From: Candolleomyces eurysporus
Taxonomy: Eukaryota; Basidiomycota; Agaricomycetes; Agaricales; Psathyrellaceae
Length of the DNA: 64,000 nt
Direction: 5' to 3'
Assembly: GCA_027579435.1 (NCBI GenBank)
Contig: JANBPK010000921.1
Location: 62,001 to 126,000, forward strand
The stretch's first letter is position 1; each line of letters opens with the position of its first letter. The notes beneath the pieces were generated by a model. The model saw only the letters and a program-made list of their open reading frames with translations, was not told where the DNA came from and did not search any database. Made by a program: the position numbers and the translations under genes. Shown here in pieces: positions 26,214-37,309 of this stretch.

Positions 26214-29200
26214 CTAGTCCCCATCATTTGCGTAAACGACTTCTCTGAGCACTTTGAAGTGTGGATTATTCTCGACCTCGACTCCCAGACCGTGAGCGTC
26301 CTTCCCGAAAGCCTCCACATCGAGAATCATCTGGGACCTGATTCTTTCTTCGTCTTTGTTTTCATCATTGGCACTTGACGTTCCTGAAAACAAAGAAAAC
26401 GCCGGTTTCTTCCCCTTTTTTAATCTCTTCAGGGATTCCTCGGTCTTCTTCCACGCCGATAGGTAATTAATGTACCTGGACCGCGGAAAGGAAAAGGAAA
26501 CAAAGAAAAAATTAATCAGAGATTGTAAGAAAGACAGACGAACGCCACTGGCAGCTAACCTTGTGGTCACCGCATTAAAAATCTCCGTCGCGTACTCTTT
26601 GAGGAAACGATCCCGCAGATGTGCACCAGGCCCACCATCCCCGAGTCCGACCGCGAAGAACTGTTTGACAGGACGCAAGACGTTGGGAACAAAGTGACTT
26701 GCTTCACTCGGCATCCGCTTATTGGACATCGCACGCAATTGGGCAGGTATGCTCTTCACGGGGGCCAGAGCGTCGCAGCATCGCCTTGTTAAAATGGATA
26801 TGATCATGATTGAGAGCGTGGGGATGATAGATGTTAATCTGGATAACGAGGCGTCAAGGGCATCTGGAAGTTTCTGGTTATAACGGGAGGCAATGAGGGG
26901 TTCGAGGATTCCTGACCTTTGGGAGACGTTTCTTCAGAATCCCCTCCGTCGGGAAGAATGACGCTGATCTCTTGGTCGAAGAGTGTGTGGGTTGTGGAGT
27001 CCATCGCCAAGACATCCACAATGGCTGCAGCATATTGTTTAAGAAGAGCGTCATCTGCAGCTACGCTGTCCGGAGAAGGAGCATCGGCATTTGATACCGG
27101 GGTCGAGGGACGACCTATTGGTGCTGGTGTAGATGCCTTTCCATACCATTAGTGATACGTCCAACGTTGTTCAGGAATTATAATCACCCTCTGTTCAGTC
27201 GAAGTAGACCCAGCGTCGATGGCGTCAAAGCAAGTTGAAAGCCAGGTTCTGTACCGACTTAAGATCTGAGGAAGAGTCAGTTGATTACCACCCAACTTGG
27301 ACCACTGCGTTACCTGCAATGTAAGCCTCCAGAAGCGCGAGCACAACTCAGGAATGAATATCTGTGCGCTCCAGCACGCAGAAATGGCAATCCAGACAGC
27401 AGAAGCTTGACTCGAGGCGAATGGATGGATATCTGGGGAGTAATGTCGGAAAACAATGGCGTATCGTAAAGGAAGTGGAGAGACGAACCTTTAGAGAGAG
27501 CAACATCAAGTTTGGATTTCGCAAAGGATTCTTCTAGTTTTCCAGCGATTTCTTTCCATCTAAGTTGGAAATAAACTGGTAGCTGCCAGCGTTTTTCGAA
27601 GATGGTGTAGGACTCGTGCGATCGGAAGTGAATTACAGCGTGAAGAGATGGGGCTAGGAGCTCGAGTGATCTAAGGAAGGCTTGCGTCGTCTCGTAATGC
27701 TGTCGGAGAGAGGAAAATGAATTCATCAGACAATGAACAGGAGGAAGATACATCCTCATACCTTGCGAAACTCGTCAGGTCTGCCAGCAGCAAACACGAT
27801 TCCTCCAAGCTCATCTTGGATGGCTCGGGAAAGCTCCTCCCAGACAACGTTTCCAAGGATTGAAAACCCTTTTTCTTCCTCTGAGCTTGAAATGAGGGAG
27901 CCTGCCGGGTCTTGGACAGAAGATGTGTGAGAGGACTTGACTCGAATGTTCTCAGCTGCTTCCATGATATAGCAAACGTCGCGTTCGACAAAACGGAGAA
28001 CGTTGTTGTATAGTCGAGCAAGGGAGTCATTGGACTCATCTAGAAGGTAGGGCTCAAGCCTTTTTGAGCCAGGTATTCCACTTGATGTCGAGTAAGCGGC
28101 AGCTTGCTTCGGAACGAATGCGGTAAAGGGTGTATATGGGGTCTGAGGTCCAGCGAAGGTTGCGGAGAGCATCGGCTCTGGCGCATTTGGATGGAAGTGG
28201 GGTGTGAGGGACAACGAGGGGAATGGGGNCGCCCCGAGAGCTCCTGGATAGATCGTCTATTGGCACATTTGGCGACGTCTAAAATGGGAAAAGGTCGAAG
28301 GACATACCTTTTTCACAAACTTGCGCACAACTTGCCGTCGGATAATGTCTTCTGCATCGCGCCAGAGACCCAACAGATCGTATGTCCGTAGGCATTCCGT
28401 GAGATCTGCCACCCACTTGGCCCTCTCCAACTCGGTGCTGCGACTTTCAGGCTTGCCTTCGGTCAAGTGGGTGAGGGTTGTCGAGAGGAGGCTATCTAGG
28501 TCAGATGAGAGCGTGGACTGAATTCTGTCTATACGCTGAAGGCCAATCTGGGTGAGATACTGAAGAACCAGAGGGAGATGAGATCCACGTACCCATTGGA
28601 CACCGTGGATAAAAACACAATTCTCTCCCCTTGCCTTGGATACATGATACAGTAGTTGTGTGTATTCAGCTGCAACACGCGCCAAGTGCTTTGCGCGATT
28701 GGCGGGCAGCCTAACGATTAGAGGCGGTCACAAAAAGATCATTTAGCTGAAACTCACTTGTCATCAGCACTGTCATCGTTGTGGGGGCCCAACTTTTGTA
28801 GGCTCAGCTCCAGGGAATCAGTTGAGTCATCGTCGGGCATCCCTATCGCCAGCAACTTCTCCAATCTCGCAATTGAGTCGGATATTTTGAGAAGTAGCTG
28901 AAGCAAGGCCTAAATGCGACAATTAACAGGTCACTCTTGAATTCATTGGCCATTAGACATACCTTTTCTTCGCGAAGGGTTGCTCTCTTCTTTAGCTTTG
29001 CTTGAATATTGCTTTGTATATCGCTTAACTCTTGTTTAGATTCCTATATGCGTCGAGGTCAGGATCGGTCTCGTCCCAGGCGATTGTGACCACTTACGAG
29101 GATCTGACTCCGGATACCATTCAATGGTTGTTTCAAACGATCCAAACGAGTACCTTCGTCGCGTAGATCGGTGCTGAGACTGATGAATGCCTCATAGTCG

Positions 29201-29520
29201 TCGTTGATGAGCTTGACCAGTTCCTCCTTCAATGAGGCCAAGTACTCGCGCAATTCAGAACGGAGGTCGGGAAGAGACGTGTAGGACCGCGACAATAGAA
29301 ATTCTTCGACATTAAACTCTTCAACATTCAGATATTTGTTGTCGTGAGACAGAGGAATATAAGCAGGTAGGTTGGGCAAGCCGGAATCGCTGTCCTCGCC
29401 ATCGTCGTCTCTCAACGTTGCTGATCTCGTCTTTTCACGGAGCTCGAGTTCTTCTGCAAGTCGCTCTAGCTCAAATGGGTCGTGAGCATGTTCATTTTTT
29501 GGCTGCACAGCGAGGGCCAT
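26214..29520 (-). CDS. COG2: Conserved oligomeric Golgi complex subunit 2
   Basis: Part of lobe A of the COG complex, which tethers retrograde vesicles at the Golgi. Start ATG at 29518-29520, stop at 26214-26216, with around ten short introns. The N-terminal part has the family pattern FNVEEFLLSRSYTSLPDLRS, then LKEELVKLINDDYEAFISLS and a coiled-coil stretch. The C-terminal part has YINYLSAWKKTEESLKRLKK (around 26410-26475), matching the conserved end of COG2 homologues, and finishes VVYANDGD. The ambiguous base at 28229 is near an exon start. Depending on which AG is used as acceptor (29- or 51-base intron) it is either spurious or real, so this part of the protein is uncertain. Divergent from the hemerythrin-like gene. 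Confidence 0.88.
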
Positions 29521-29858
29521 TACATCGAGGTATGGGACGACGGAGAGATTTGATGACAGCAGAGGTCGCCGTCAGCGCCAGCATCGTCCTGAGATCACAA
29601 CGCGGGCCGGCGCAAACATTTCGTCACTGCCTTTCTGAGTCCCTCTCAACGTGACTCTCATGTAATTACGCTGACCATCCACAGCGAGGCTTACTTGCAA
29701 GCTGGCCCTGCTTATTTTAGAGCGTAATCTCAATTCACCATTCACCTACATGTAACATAATCGATCTCAAGGCCATTTAAAGAACCGACCTGCACAGTTG
29801 TCGACATCACATTGACCCCATATTTGCCTAGTGATTCCTCAGCAACATCCCGGCGACA

Positions 29859-30648
29859 ATGGACAATCCCGTAACAGATACCCTCGAAGACCTTCGCCGA
29901 GAGAGGGAGATGAACAGGGTATGTGGCTTGCCTTGGTTGAACAACTTGTTCTAATCTGGGCCTTGTCTAGCTTTCAACGAGAATGAATCAGTTCCATACT
30001 TACTTCAAATCACAATGTAGGTTCAAGTTTTCGTGACCTAACTTTAACTTGCTCATTTTAGACCCTCTAGTCAATACCTTGTATGAGGCATGTCCCACTG
30101 CCTCTCTCCATGACCTCCGTCGTCATGTTCTACTTCCTAGCTAGCGGACGGGACCTTTGAGCGGAGGGGATTGTCCCTGACTGCGTTTCTCCGTTCTGCT
30201 CAGGATTTGGTACACCGTAAGTATTTTGTATATTTATAGCAACACTGCTAATCCTGTCTCTAGATTTAACGATGCACCATACCATTGAGGAGACTCATTT
30301 GTTTCCTATCCTCGGAAAGAAAATGCCTCAATTTGCGGAGCGAGAGAACGGGGAGCACTTGGAATCACACAAGCAGATCCACGATGGTTTGGAACGTCTG
30401 TCTGCGTTGGCTAGTCAATGGCTGTCTCAACCTACAAGCTACTCACCGTCAGAATTCAAAGCGTGTTTAGACGGATTTCGCGGAGTGTTGTTCAAGCACC
30501 TTGATGATGAAGTATGTATCACTCAATGGGTTTTTTCCTGTATATGCGGATAATTGACCAAAACCGATTCTCCAAGGTGGCAGATTTACGAGGGGACAAT
30601 CTCAAAAAGTACTTCACCTACGAAGAGGTCCAACGGTTTCCAATTTGA
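29859..30648 (+). CDS. Hemerythrin-like HHE domain protein
   Basis: Small helical-bundle protein predicted to bind a non-haem di-iron centre; in fungi such proteins are linked to iron, oxygen or NO handling, but the role here is unknown. Start ATG at 29859 (MDNPVTDTLEDLRREREMNR). Later exons supply the metal-binding His/Glu pattern: FHTYF, LVHHLTMHHTIEETHLFPIL, then HLESHKQIHDGLE and FKHLDDE. The last exon ends YFTYEEVQRFPI with the stop at 30646-30648. At least six exons are needed. The intron at 30088-30140 must use a GC donor (GAG|GCATGT) to keep frame between NTLYE and LADGTFERRG. No signal peptide is seen, so it is likely cytosolic. The length is close to 190 residues, usual for this fungal family. 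Confidence 0.85.
30088..30140 (+). other. GC-AG intron in the HHE protein gene
   Basis: A 53-base intron with donor GAG|GCATGT and acceptor TTCCTAG. The only nearby GT donor (30081) leads to stop codons with every local acceptor, while the GC donor gives NTLYE-LADGTFERR. Confidence 0.6.
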
Positions 30649-31065
30649 ATTCTCTCCTTTCTCCATATTCGATTGTCGGCATCCCGGCATAGTATACCCT
30701 TATGAAATACTACTGCGCAACACGGCCTACGAAAGCCGCCTCCCAGATTATCTATAGGCAAGCGAATCATAAGCTTTGAAAATCGGTAAGGGAGACATAA
30801 ATAGACCATTAATTCCAGGTTCACCGAGCACCAACCGTCCTCCAGCATTCAAAGCTCCAGTGGAACCTTGACACGGACTCCTTGTGGATAGCTGTCTGGA
30901 ACTGGTCTGATTCTCTTCCAATGTTGTCGTCATATCGGAACTTCTGAACATTGTTTTGGTAGAACTTTGATGAATAGGAGGGCTCCTTGTGCGCCGTAAA
31001 TATTCCGCTGATCGAAAAAGAACCTGACATAATTCCACTTCCCTCCTCTCTGCCTCACAACCACC

Positions 31066-32532
31066 ATGAGACTTCAATTCGTTGGCACGGCTGTCACTGT
31101 TTTTCTCCTACCTGCCGCTACAAGGGCTGCGACGTACAACCTCATCAAGCAATATGCAGGCTCTACCTTTTTCGATGACTGGAATTTCTATGACCATTGT
31201 AAGTGCTGTTAAACTCGCAATACCTCAGCCACCTCTCACCTAGGCTACCGACATAGACGATGATAAAATGAACGGTGATGTCAACTTCGTGTCCGCCTCC
31301 GTGGGCGCGTCCGCCAGGCTTGCATATGTCGATTCAAACACCAACCGTGCAATCATCAAGGTTGACAATACCTCAACAGTCCCTTGGAACGAAAAACGAA
31401 ATGCCGTTAGAATCACGTCCAAAGACAGTTACCCAATTGGTAGCCTTTGGATTGCTGACATATACCACGCTCCCTACGGCGTAAGCCCTTCCTTTTTTAC
31501 CTTGACGACGATTGGCTGACCTTTATGGGAAGTGCTCGGTTTGGCCTGCCTTGTAGGTTTCATCTCTTAAAGGTGTCTATTCACCAGTGCTGATCAAGGA
31601 CGCAAAATCAGCTGGTCTTTCGCCCAGGATGCAACATGGCCTGCGGGAGGGTGCGTCATCATTATCATGCAATCCTCGTGCTCTTGACGGAAATACTTTC
31701 TCAATCCCACAGAGAAATAGATGTCTTCGAGGGCGTCAATGCCATGCCTACAAGCCAGATGGGCCTGCACACCACTCCTGGATGCGTCCAGAGAAACCCA
31801 AATCAGTCAACGACTTTGGTTAACTCGACCGACTGTGCTGGAGATAACAACGCTGGTTGTATGCTCACCAACACTCATCCTTCTTCTTATGGTACCGCTT
31901 TCGCCGCAGCACAGGGTGGCGTTTTCATTACTGAGTTTGCCGAGAGCGGAATATCGTAAGGAACTAATCCATTTTGATGTCATGTTCGTTGCTCACTGAT
32001 ATTCAATTTTGCTTTCAGTGTATGGTTCATTGCCCGAAAAGACATTCCTTCGACTCTAACAGGCGCTTCTGCGATTGATACTTCCACACTGGGCACGCCT
32101 ATGGGAAATTGGCCACAATCTGGATGCGATATCAAGAATTTCTTCCAGCCCCAGAACCTAGTATTTACCGTCACTCTCTGTGGAGGTATGGCTTTCACAT
32201 CTGCTCCTCGCCCTTTGTGCTCCGCTTACGCAATGGTATCAGATTTTGCTGGCCCGCCTAACATCTTCAATTCAACCTGTACTGGGACCTGCTATCTTGA
32301 CTATGTCATTAAGGATCCGTCCAACTACGACAATGCCTATTTCGACATTGCATCTGTCAGGGTATTCAGCAGTAATCCCTCCGCCACCACGATTGCTCCA
32401 AGCAGCGCTTCCACTAGCTCTCCTTCTCAGAGCAGTCAAACGTCGAATGGATTGAATCTTGCATCTTCTCGAGCCTTCACGTCGACGGTGTTCGGTGCGC
32501 TTCTCGGAATTGCGGGACTGGCGTTGTATTAG
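31066..32532 (+). CDS. Secreted GH16 beta-glucanase/transglycosylase-type protein, probably GPI-anchored
   Basis: Glycoside hydrolase family 16 enzyme acting on beta-1,3(4)-glucans of the cell wall. ATG at 31066 begins a signal peptide of about 20 residues ending in TRA. The mature part starts YNLIKQYAGSTFFDDWNFYD and NGDVNFVSASV. After introns the catalytic motif GGEIDVFEGVN appears, built across an intron ending near 31714, with the ExDxxE acid/nucleophile triplet intact. TLCGDFAGPPNIFNSTCTGT and DPSNYDNAYFDIASVRVF follow. The tail is Ser/Thr-rich with a final hydrophobic helix (FGALLGIAGLALY), as in GPI-anchored wall proteins. The exon between 31534 and 31552 is short, and the segment FADQGRKISWSFAQD after it differs from the usual FWSQ.P.WP pattern, so the splicing there is less certain. 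Confidence 0.88.
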
Positions 32533-34666
32533 ATGGATATTCGGTTCAAATGATATCTCTCTGTCATCTTGGTAAACCAGAACAGCTTTTCTCAGTTGTT
32601 TTAATATGTAGACTACATATATGGACTGATATCCTCGTGTTCCTTTGGTTTGGTCCTTCAAGAGATTAGAGCAATCCAGACGTCATCGTTCCGAGCAACT
32701 GCGGTGGTCATGCTGTCACCTTTCAAGGAATAGACTGAACAAGATACTCGGAGATTAGTACAATACATTTGCCAAATGTCTTGAGCTTTCTGCTTAGGGA
32801 ATTATTCGCCTTTCTTTGTCCTGACAATCAACAGGTCTGCTCCTTTCGTATCTAATCTAACCCTCGGTGAATATGATCGTGAGAAACCGAAGCGGAACCG
32901 GTGACGGGCGCTCCGTCGGAACCCTTCTTTGCTGGTGTACCATCTCGAACCGACCTTTCTAGTCTCACCAACAGCAACTCGTGAAAGGCTTTGTACGGCG
33001 AATCCGTGAAGCAATGTTCCCTGTCAGGAAAAGTGTCAGATATGGAGATAAGAATCGTGGTGAAAGCTACGACCGACATCCAGCGCCGAGCGACCATTCT
33101 CGACTTCAAGCATCCAGTTCTTTCTCGAAAGGAATGATTCTGAACGGAAGGGGGTCCTCGCGACGCCGATAATACAGGAAATTACTGCACAGTATTAATC
33201 CTTGGCATTGGCGAAGACTCTCTGGAACGGTGGGTAACCGACTTCTTTATCATGGATCGATTAGACTCAGATCAAGTCCCTGCACATCCCAGGCGGTCAA
33301 ATCCGCCCACCAATAGGGTCTCTGAAGCGACCCCCGTTTAGCATGACATAGAACTGCGACATTCTGATGTGAAGATATGGAATTTCATCTAAATCAACCT
33401 GGGGTTCACACTGAAGTACACAGAGAAGCGGGCATTCTCTCTGTCTCTGGTGCGCCTGTCCATCTTCAATATCTCGGGATGCGTGGAAGCTCGGTTCACG
33501 CTTCAGACCGGAGCCGTCTGTTCTTAGAAGACGAATATAACGTACTGAGAACTGGCGTTTCTTAATTCAGGGAATGCACTTAGCCTGTGATTAGTATGGT
33601 AAGCGCTTCTCTGTCGATTGTTCAATCAAGGTATTTGACAAGAAAGGTATTGTTCCGATCGCTCCAGTATTCCCTGGCGCCCGAATGGACCCTTTTGCAT
33701 GCGAATGGTCATCCGCTTCTTGGTCGACGTCAGCGCCCCACTGCCTCACCACCTGGATGCGGGTTTTGGAGTAGGACACCATTCGCAAACCTCAAGTTCA
33801 TGGCACTGATCAGGCCTCTGCTGGATAAATATTTGGTAGTGACGGACGCCACAATTGACCTGATGCCTCTGCCGGGGCGAGTCAAATGGAAGTGGTCAGG
33901 TATCCAAGGGTGCCTTGCCACTCCGAGGACTTTTATTGGTGCGATTCTCATGAGTAAGTCAATAATAATATCTAATGTTCTTGGGCTGACTGGCTGCTAA
34001 ATTCGAATGCCCATTTCCGATGGCCAGGAGCCTCATTGATCCTGCTTTACTTACCGTAGGGGTATATCTTTCGTGCTCAGTAAGAGATTCAGCCCCATGT
34101 GCTTAGCGATTTGTTCGATCGGACATGACAGAGGTAAAAGCACCTGGGACCTGCTGATATAGCTGCTCCATGAGATCCTCCGATGTTGTCTCCCTTCCCC
34201 ATATCTCATCTAGACAGTCACGCTCGGTCTATTTTGCTCATATGATTGATACGCCAGAGATGTCGTCATCATTTTGAACGTATCCCCAGTCTCGCCCGAG
34301 GGTATGGCATGGGGGCGATAGTCTTGCCGAATTTGGCAGCTTGGCCGCTCGCAATGAGGAGACCGCAGCTTACAGACCAGACTAAACAGATCCTTTTTGA
34401 AAGATATGAAACGGTTAAAAATTACTTGACAGCTTTCGGTCTCCATTCGTGGACTTTGTATTCTACGGGAAGTGCACGATATGTTGTTTCATGTTTATTT
34501 GGCAATGCCTCGATCCATGTTCCTCGCGCTCGACCAGATCTACACCCCAATCATGATTGTCACCTCAAAGGGACGCTAAGTAGGTCCGTTTGATGCGTTA
34601 AAAGCCGTTATAACCCTTCTGACTGAAAATCCAAGTTTGCGAAACCCCCAGCTTCTTCCACTCAAT
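32533..34666. other. Gap of about 2.1 kb without a recognisable gene
   Basis: Between the GH16 gene and the class V aminotransferase. Open frames up to about 137 codons (for example 33587-34000) show no family motif and no supporting exon chain. No tRNA or transposon signature was seen. It may contain a promoter, 3' UTR and perhaps a decayed gene. Confidence 0.45.
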
Positions 34667-36786
34667 ATGGGCAACTCGAACTCCTCCCCAGCGGCCTNCC
34701 CCCATTCCCCGCCGACATCGGAAAAGGCGATACAACCTATTTCAGCGTCTCTTCACGGGTTGCACATCTTCCTCCTTGTCCACACATAGTGTGGATCCCT
34801 GGCCTGAAGATGATCACGAAAAGGCTTTGCTTCGAGCGAGCGCAACCTCAGACTCCACCAAGCTCGCCCAGACACTGATACCGACGCCACCAAGCTCTTC
34901 CTTGGCATACTATACAGTGGCTCCTCAAGCATCCAATCAACTCGGAGACGACACAGGATACGCAGACTTCATCAAGGAATACCCAGGTGCGGTGTGCAGG
35001 CCAGGTTTTAGATGACATTGGTGTTCAGCTGATCACCACTCCTATAGAATACCGCTTAACATGGATTGTGGATAGCCTCCGAAGAACGGACTTCTCACGT
35101 TTGGAGAGAACTGGAGAAACCTATGTCGACTATATGGGCGGCAGCTTGTACCCTGAAAGCCTTGTCAAGCTTCACGCTGAGTTCCTAAACAGTGTCGTTT
35201 TGGGAAATACGCATTCAGTCAGTAACAGGTGAAAAAATCCCGCATTTAGTCAGCTTTCATGTGCTGAGTCGCCTTTCAAGCTCCAAGCTAGCGTTAGACT
35301 GCGCAAATGAGGCTCGATCGGCCGTTCTATCCTTCTTCCAGGCGCCTCCGGATTATACAGTCGTGTTCACCGCCAACGCTACGGCATCCCTAAAACTTAT
35401 TGGGGAATCGTATCCTTTTGGAGGCGGGAGTACATACGTCCTCGCGGCTGACTCGCATAATAGCGTACGTAAAGGTCTTGAACAATCCCCGCCCTTCCCC
35501 AACTTTTAAACTACTCTTTTTAGGTCAACGGCATAAGGGAATTTGCGACTTATAGGGGTGCACAATACGCATACATACCTTCAACTTCCACAGGCGGTTT
35601 TGATCTAGCTGTGGGTAAAGTACGTTTCTCCCGTTTTCAATGCTTCCCTTCTAGAACTGAGAACTGACGCTGGCGTAGAACTTGCTTCTTCGGCATCGCC
35701 CCAGAAACAAAGATTTGGCGCCATGCCTTTTCGCATTGACGGCGCAATCTAACATAACTAATTCGAAAACGCCTCTTGGAATGGCAGACTATGCGTCCTC
35801 TCTCGGATACCATGTCCTTCTAGACGCAGCAGCTCTCGTACCCGCATCATCGTTCTCTTTAGCGGAACATCCGGTCGACGCGGTGGCTATTTCTTTTTAC
35901 AAGATGTTTGGGTTTCCTACCGGTGTTGGAGCGCTGATTGTGAAGAAGTCATTCCTTGCCGAGCTTAAACGCCCTTGGTTTGCAGGTGGTACTGTTGATG
36001 TTGTCCAAGTACCCGGAAATATTGTGACACGAGCTACTGATATCCACGAGCAATTTGAGGTATGGCTTGTTTCTCTTGGTCCCTTCACATCTCAATGACA
36101 TTTGTCTATCATGGTTATTCTAGGATGGTACTATCAATTACCTCACCCTACCTGCTATCACGGATGGCCTCCGGTTTCTCTCAGCGTATTTACCTTTCTT
36201 GCCACTACGACTTTCCTGCCTTTTGCGTTATCTCATTCAATCGCTACTCCGACTTCGCCACGATGTCAATGGAAAACCTGTCGTCCAAATTCTATCTAAA
36301 AGGCCTGGCCGCCGGCTGAGGTCAGTTGGGCAACAATCTGACGTGGGGTCCTTGGTGTCACTCTTGTTCTTGGACGTGAGTATTCCGCTTTACAGCTTCT
36401 CCAGTAGGTTGTCACTCACGAGGGCACCCTTTCTATAGCCGTCAGGGAAAATGATACCGAACTCCTTCATTGAACATGCGGCGTTAAGAAGAAATATCTC
36501 TTTGCGGACCGGTTGTGTATGCAATCCAGGAGGCGCAGCCGCCATGCTCAATATTTCTGACCACATGAACCGTCTTTGCCCGGGAGTCACGCTCCACGAG
36601 TTCGAACAGCAGATCGGGCGGGAACTTGGTGTTGTCAGGATCAGTCTTGGCCTGGCGAGCAATTTCCAGGACATTCACAGGGTCATCCAACTTGCTTCTC
36701 TTATCGCCAACTCACAGACCAGGGAAGCCATGATCGCAGAATGGCTGCAGTCGACCTCCCGAGGGAGCTCGTGTGTCATGGAATGA
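34667..36786 (+). CDS. MoCo sulfurase-like class V aminotransferase (no MOSC domain)
   Basis: PLP enzyme related to the N-terminal NifS-like half of molybdenum cofactor sulfurase, which moves sulfur from cysteine onto the cofactor. ATG at 34667 opens MGNSNSSPAA; an ambiguous base at 34698 breaks the frame, and leaving it out connects to DPWPEDDHEKALLRAS. Exons then give YVDYMGGSLYPESLVKLHAE, VVFTANATASLKLIGESYPF, ADSHNSV, LLDAAALVPASSFSLAEHPV and SFYKMFGFPTGVGAL with the PLP lysine. The end has LRTGCVCNPGGAAAM, whose Cys matches the persulfide-forming cysteine of MoCo sulfurases. Stop at 36784-36786. The MOSC domain that usually follows is absent, so it may be a stand-alone cysteine desulfurase-like protein rather than a true hxB/MCSU orthologue. 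Convergent with USO1. Confidence 0.83.
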
Positions 36787-37309
36787 TTTGTACATGTATA
36801 GAGAACCGATTGTCGCATCTCGCCTTGTATTTTGAATCCGATTGTTTTCACCACAGCCATATCTTTCTGTTATTTCATACTCTGCATTGTATTATGTAGT
36901 TGTCTGGATTTCTCTAATTCGCACTTAGGTTGATCGTTCACACTCTTCACCCCTACCCGCTGGGCGGTGTTGTCTCGGTCTCGTGAATTGGCATTGAATG
37001 TCCATTGAAGGAATGAGCCAATTGGGGTTGTTCTTCTGTGTTAGTCCTATTGAAGCCAACCCATTTCTGAGCATTCAGGGATCGGGTCTGCATGACCAGA
37101 CCAGGAATGCTCTCTTTAGAATCCCCGTTAACGTACAGATCCCTAGCCTATCTGGGTTATAGGTGTATTGGGCTAAATATCCTAGGTTGTACAGCAGTCT
37201 CAGTGCGAATTTGTCAGTTGTCAAAGTCCCAAAAGAGAATGAAGTGGGCGGGAGAAAAGGGAATATGGGACCGATGATGGCGCAAGCGACAGAGGCGAGG
37301 CCCAGCCAA
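36787..37309. other. Convergent 3' intergenic region
   Basis: About 520 bases between the stop codons of the aminotransferase and USO1. It holds both 3' ends. Nothing else is recognisable. Confidence 0.5.

Noticed and set aside
33377..34000. Open frames between the GH16 and aminotransferase genes.
   Set aside because: No known motif, no consistent splice chain and no start context; not enough to call a gene.
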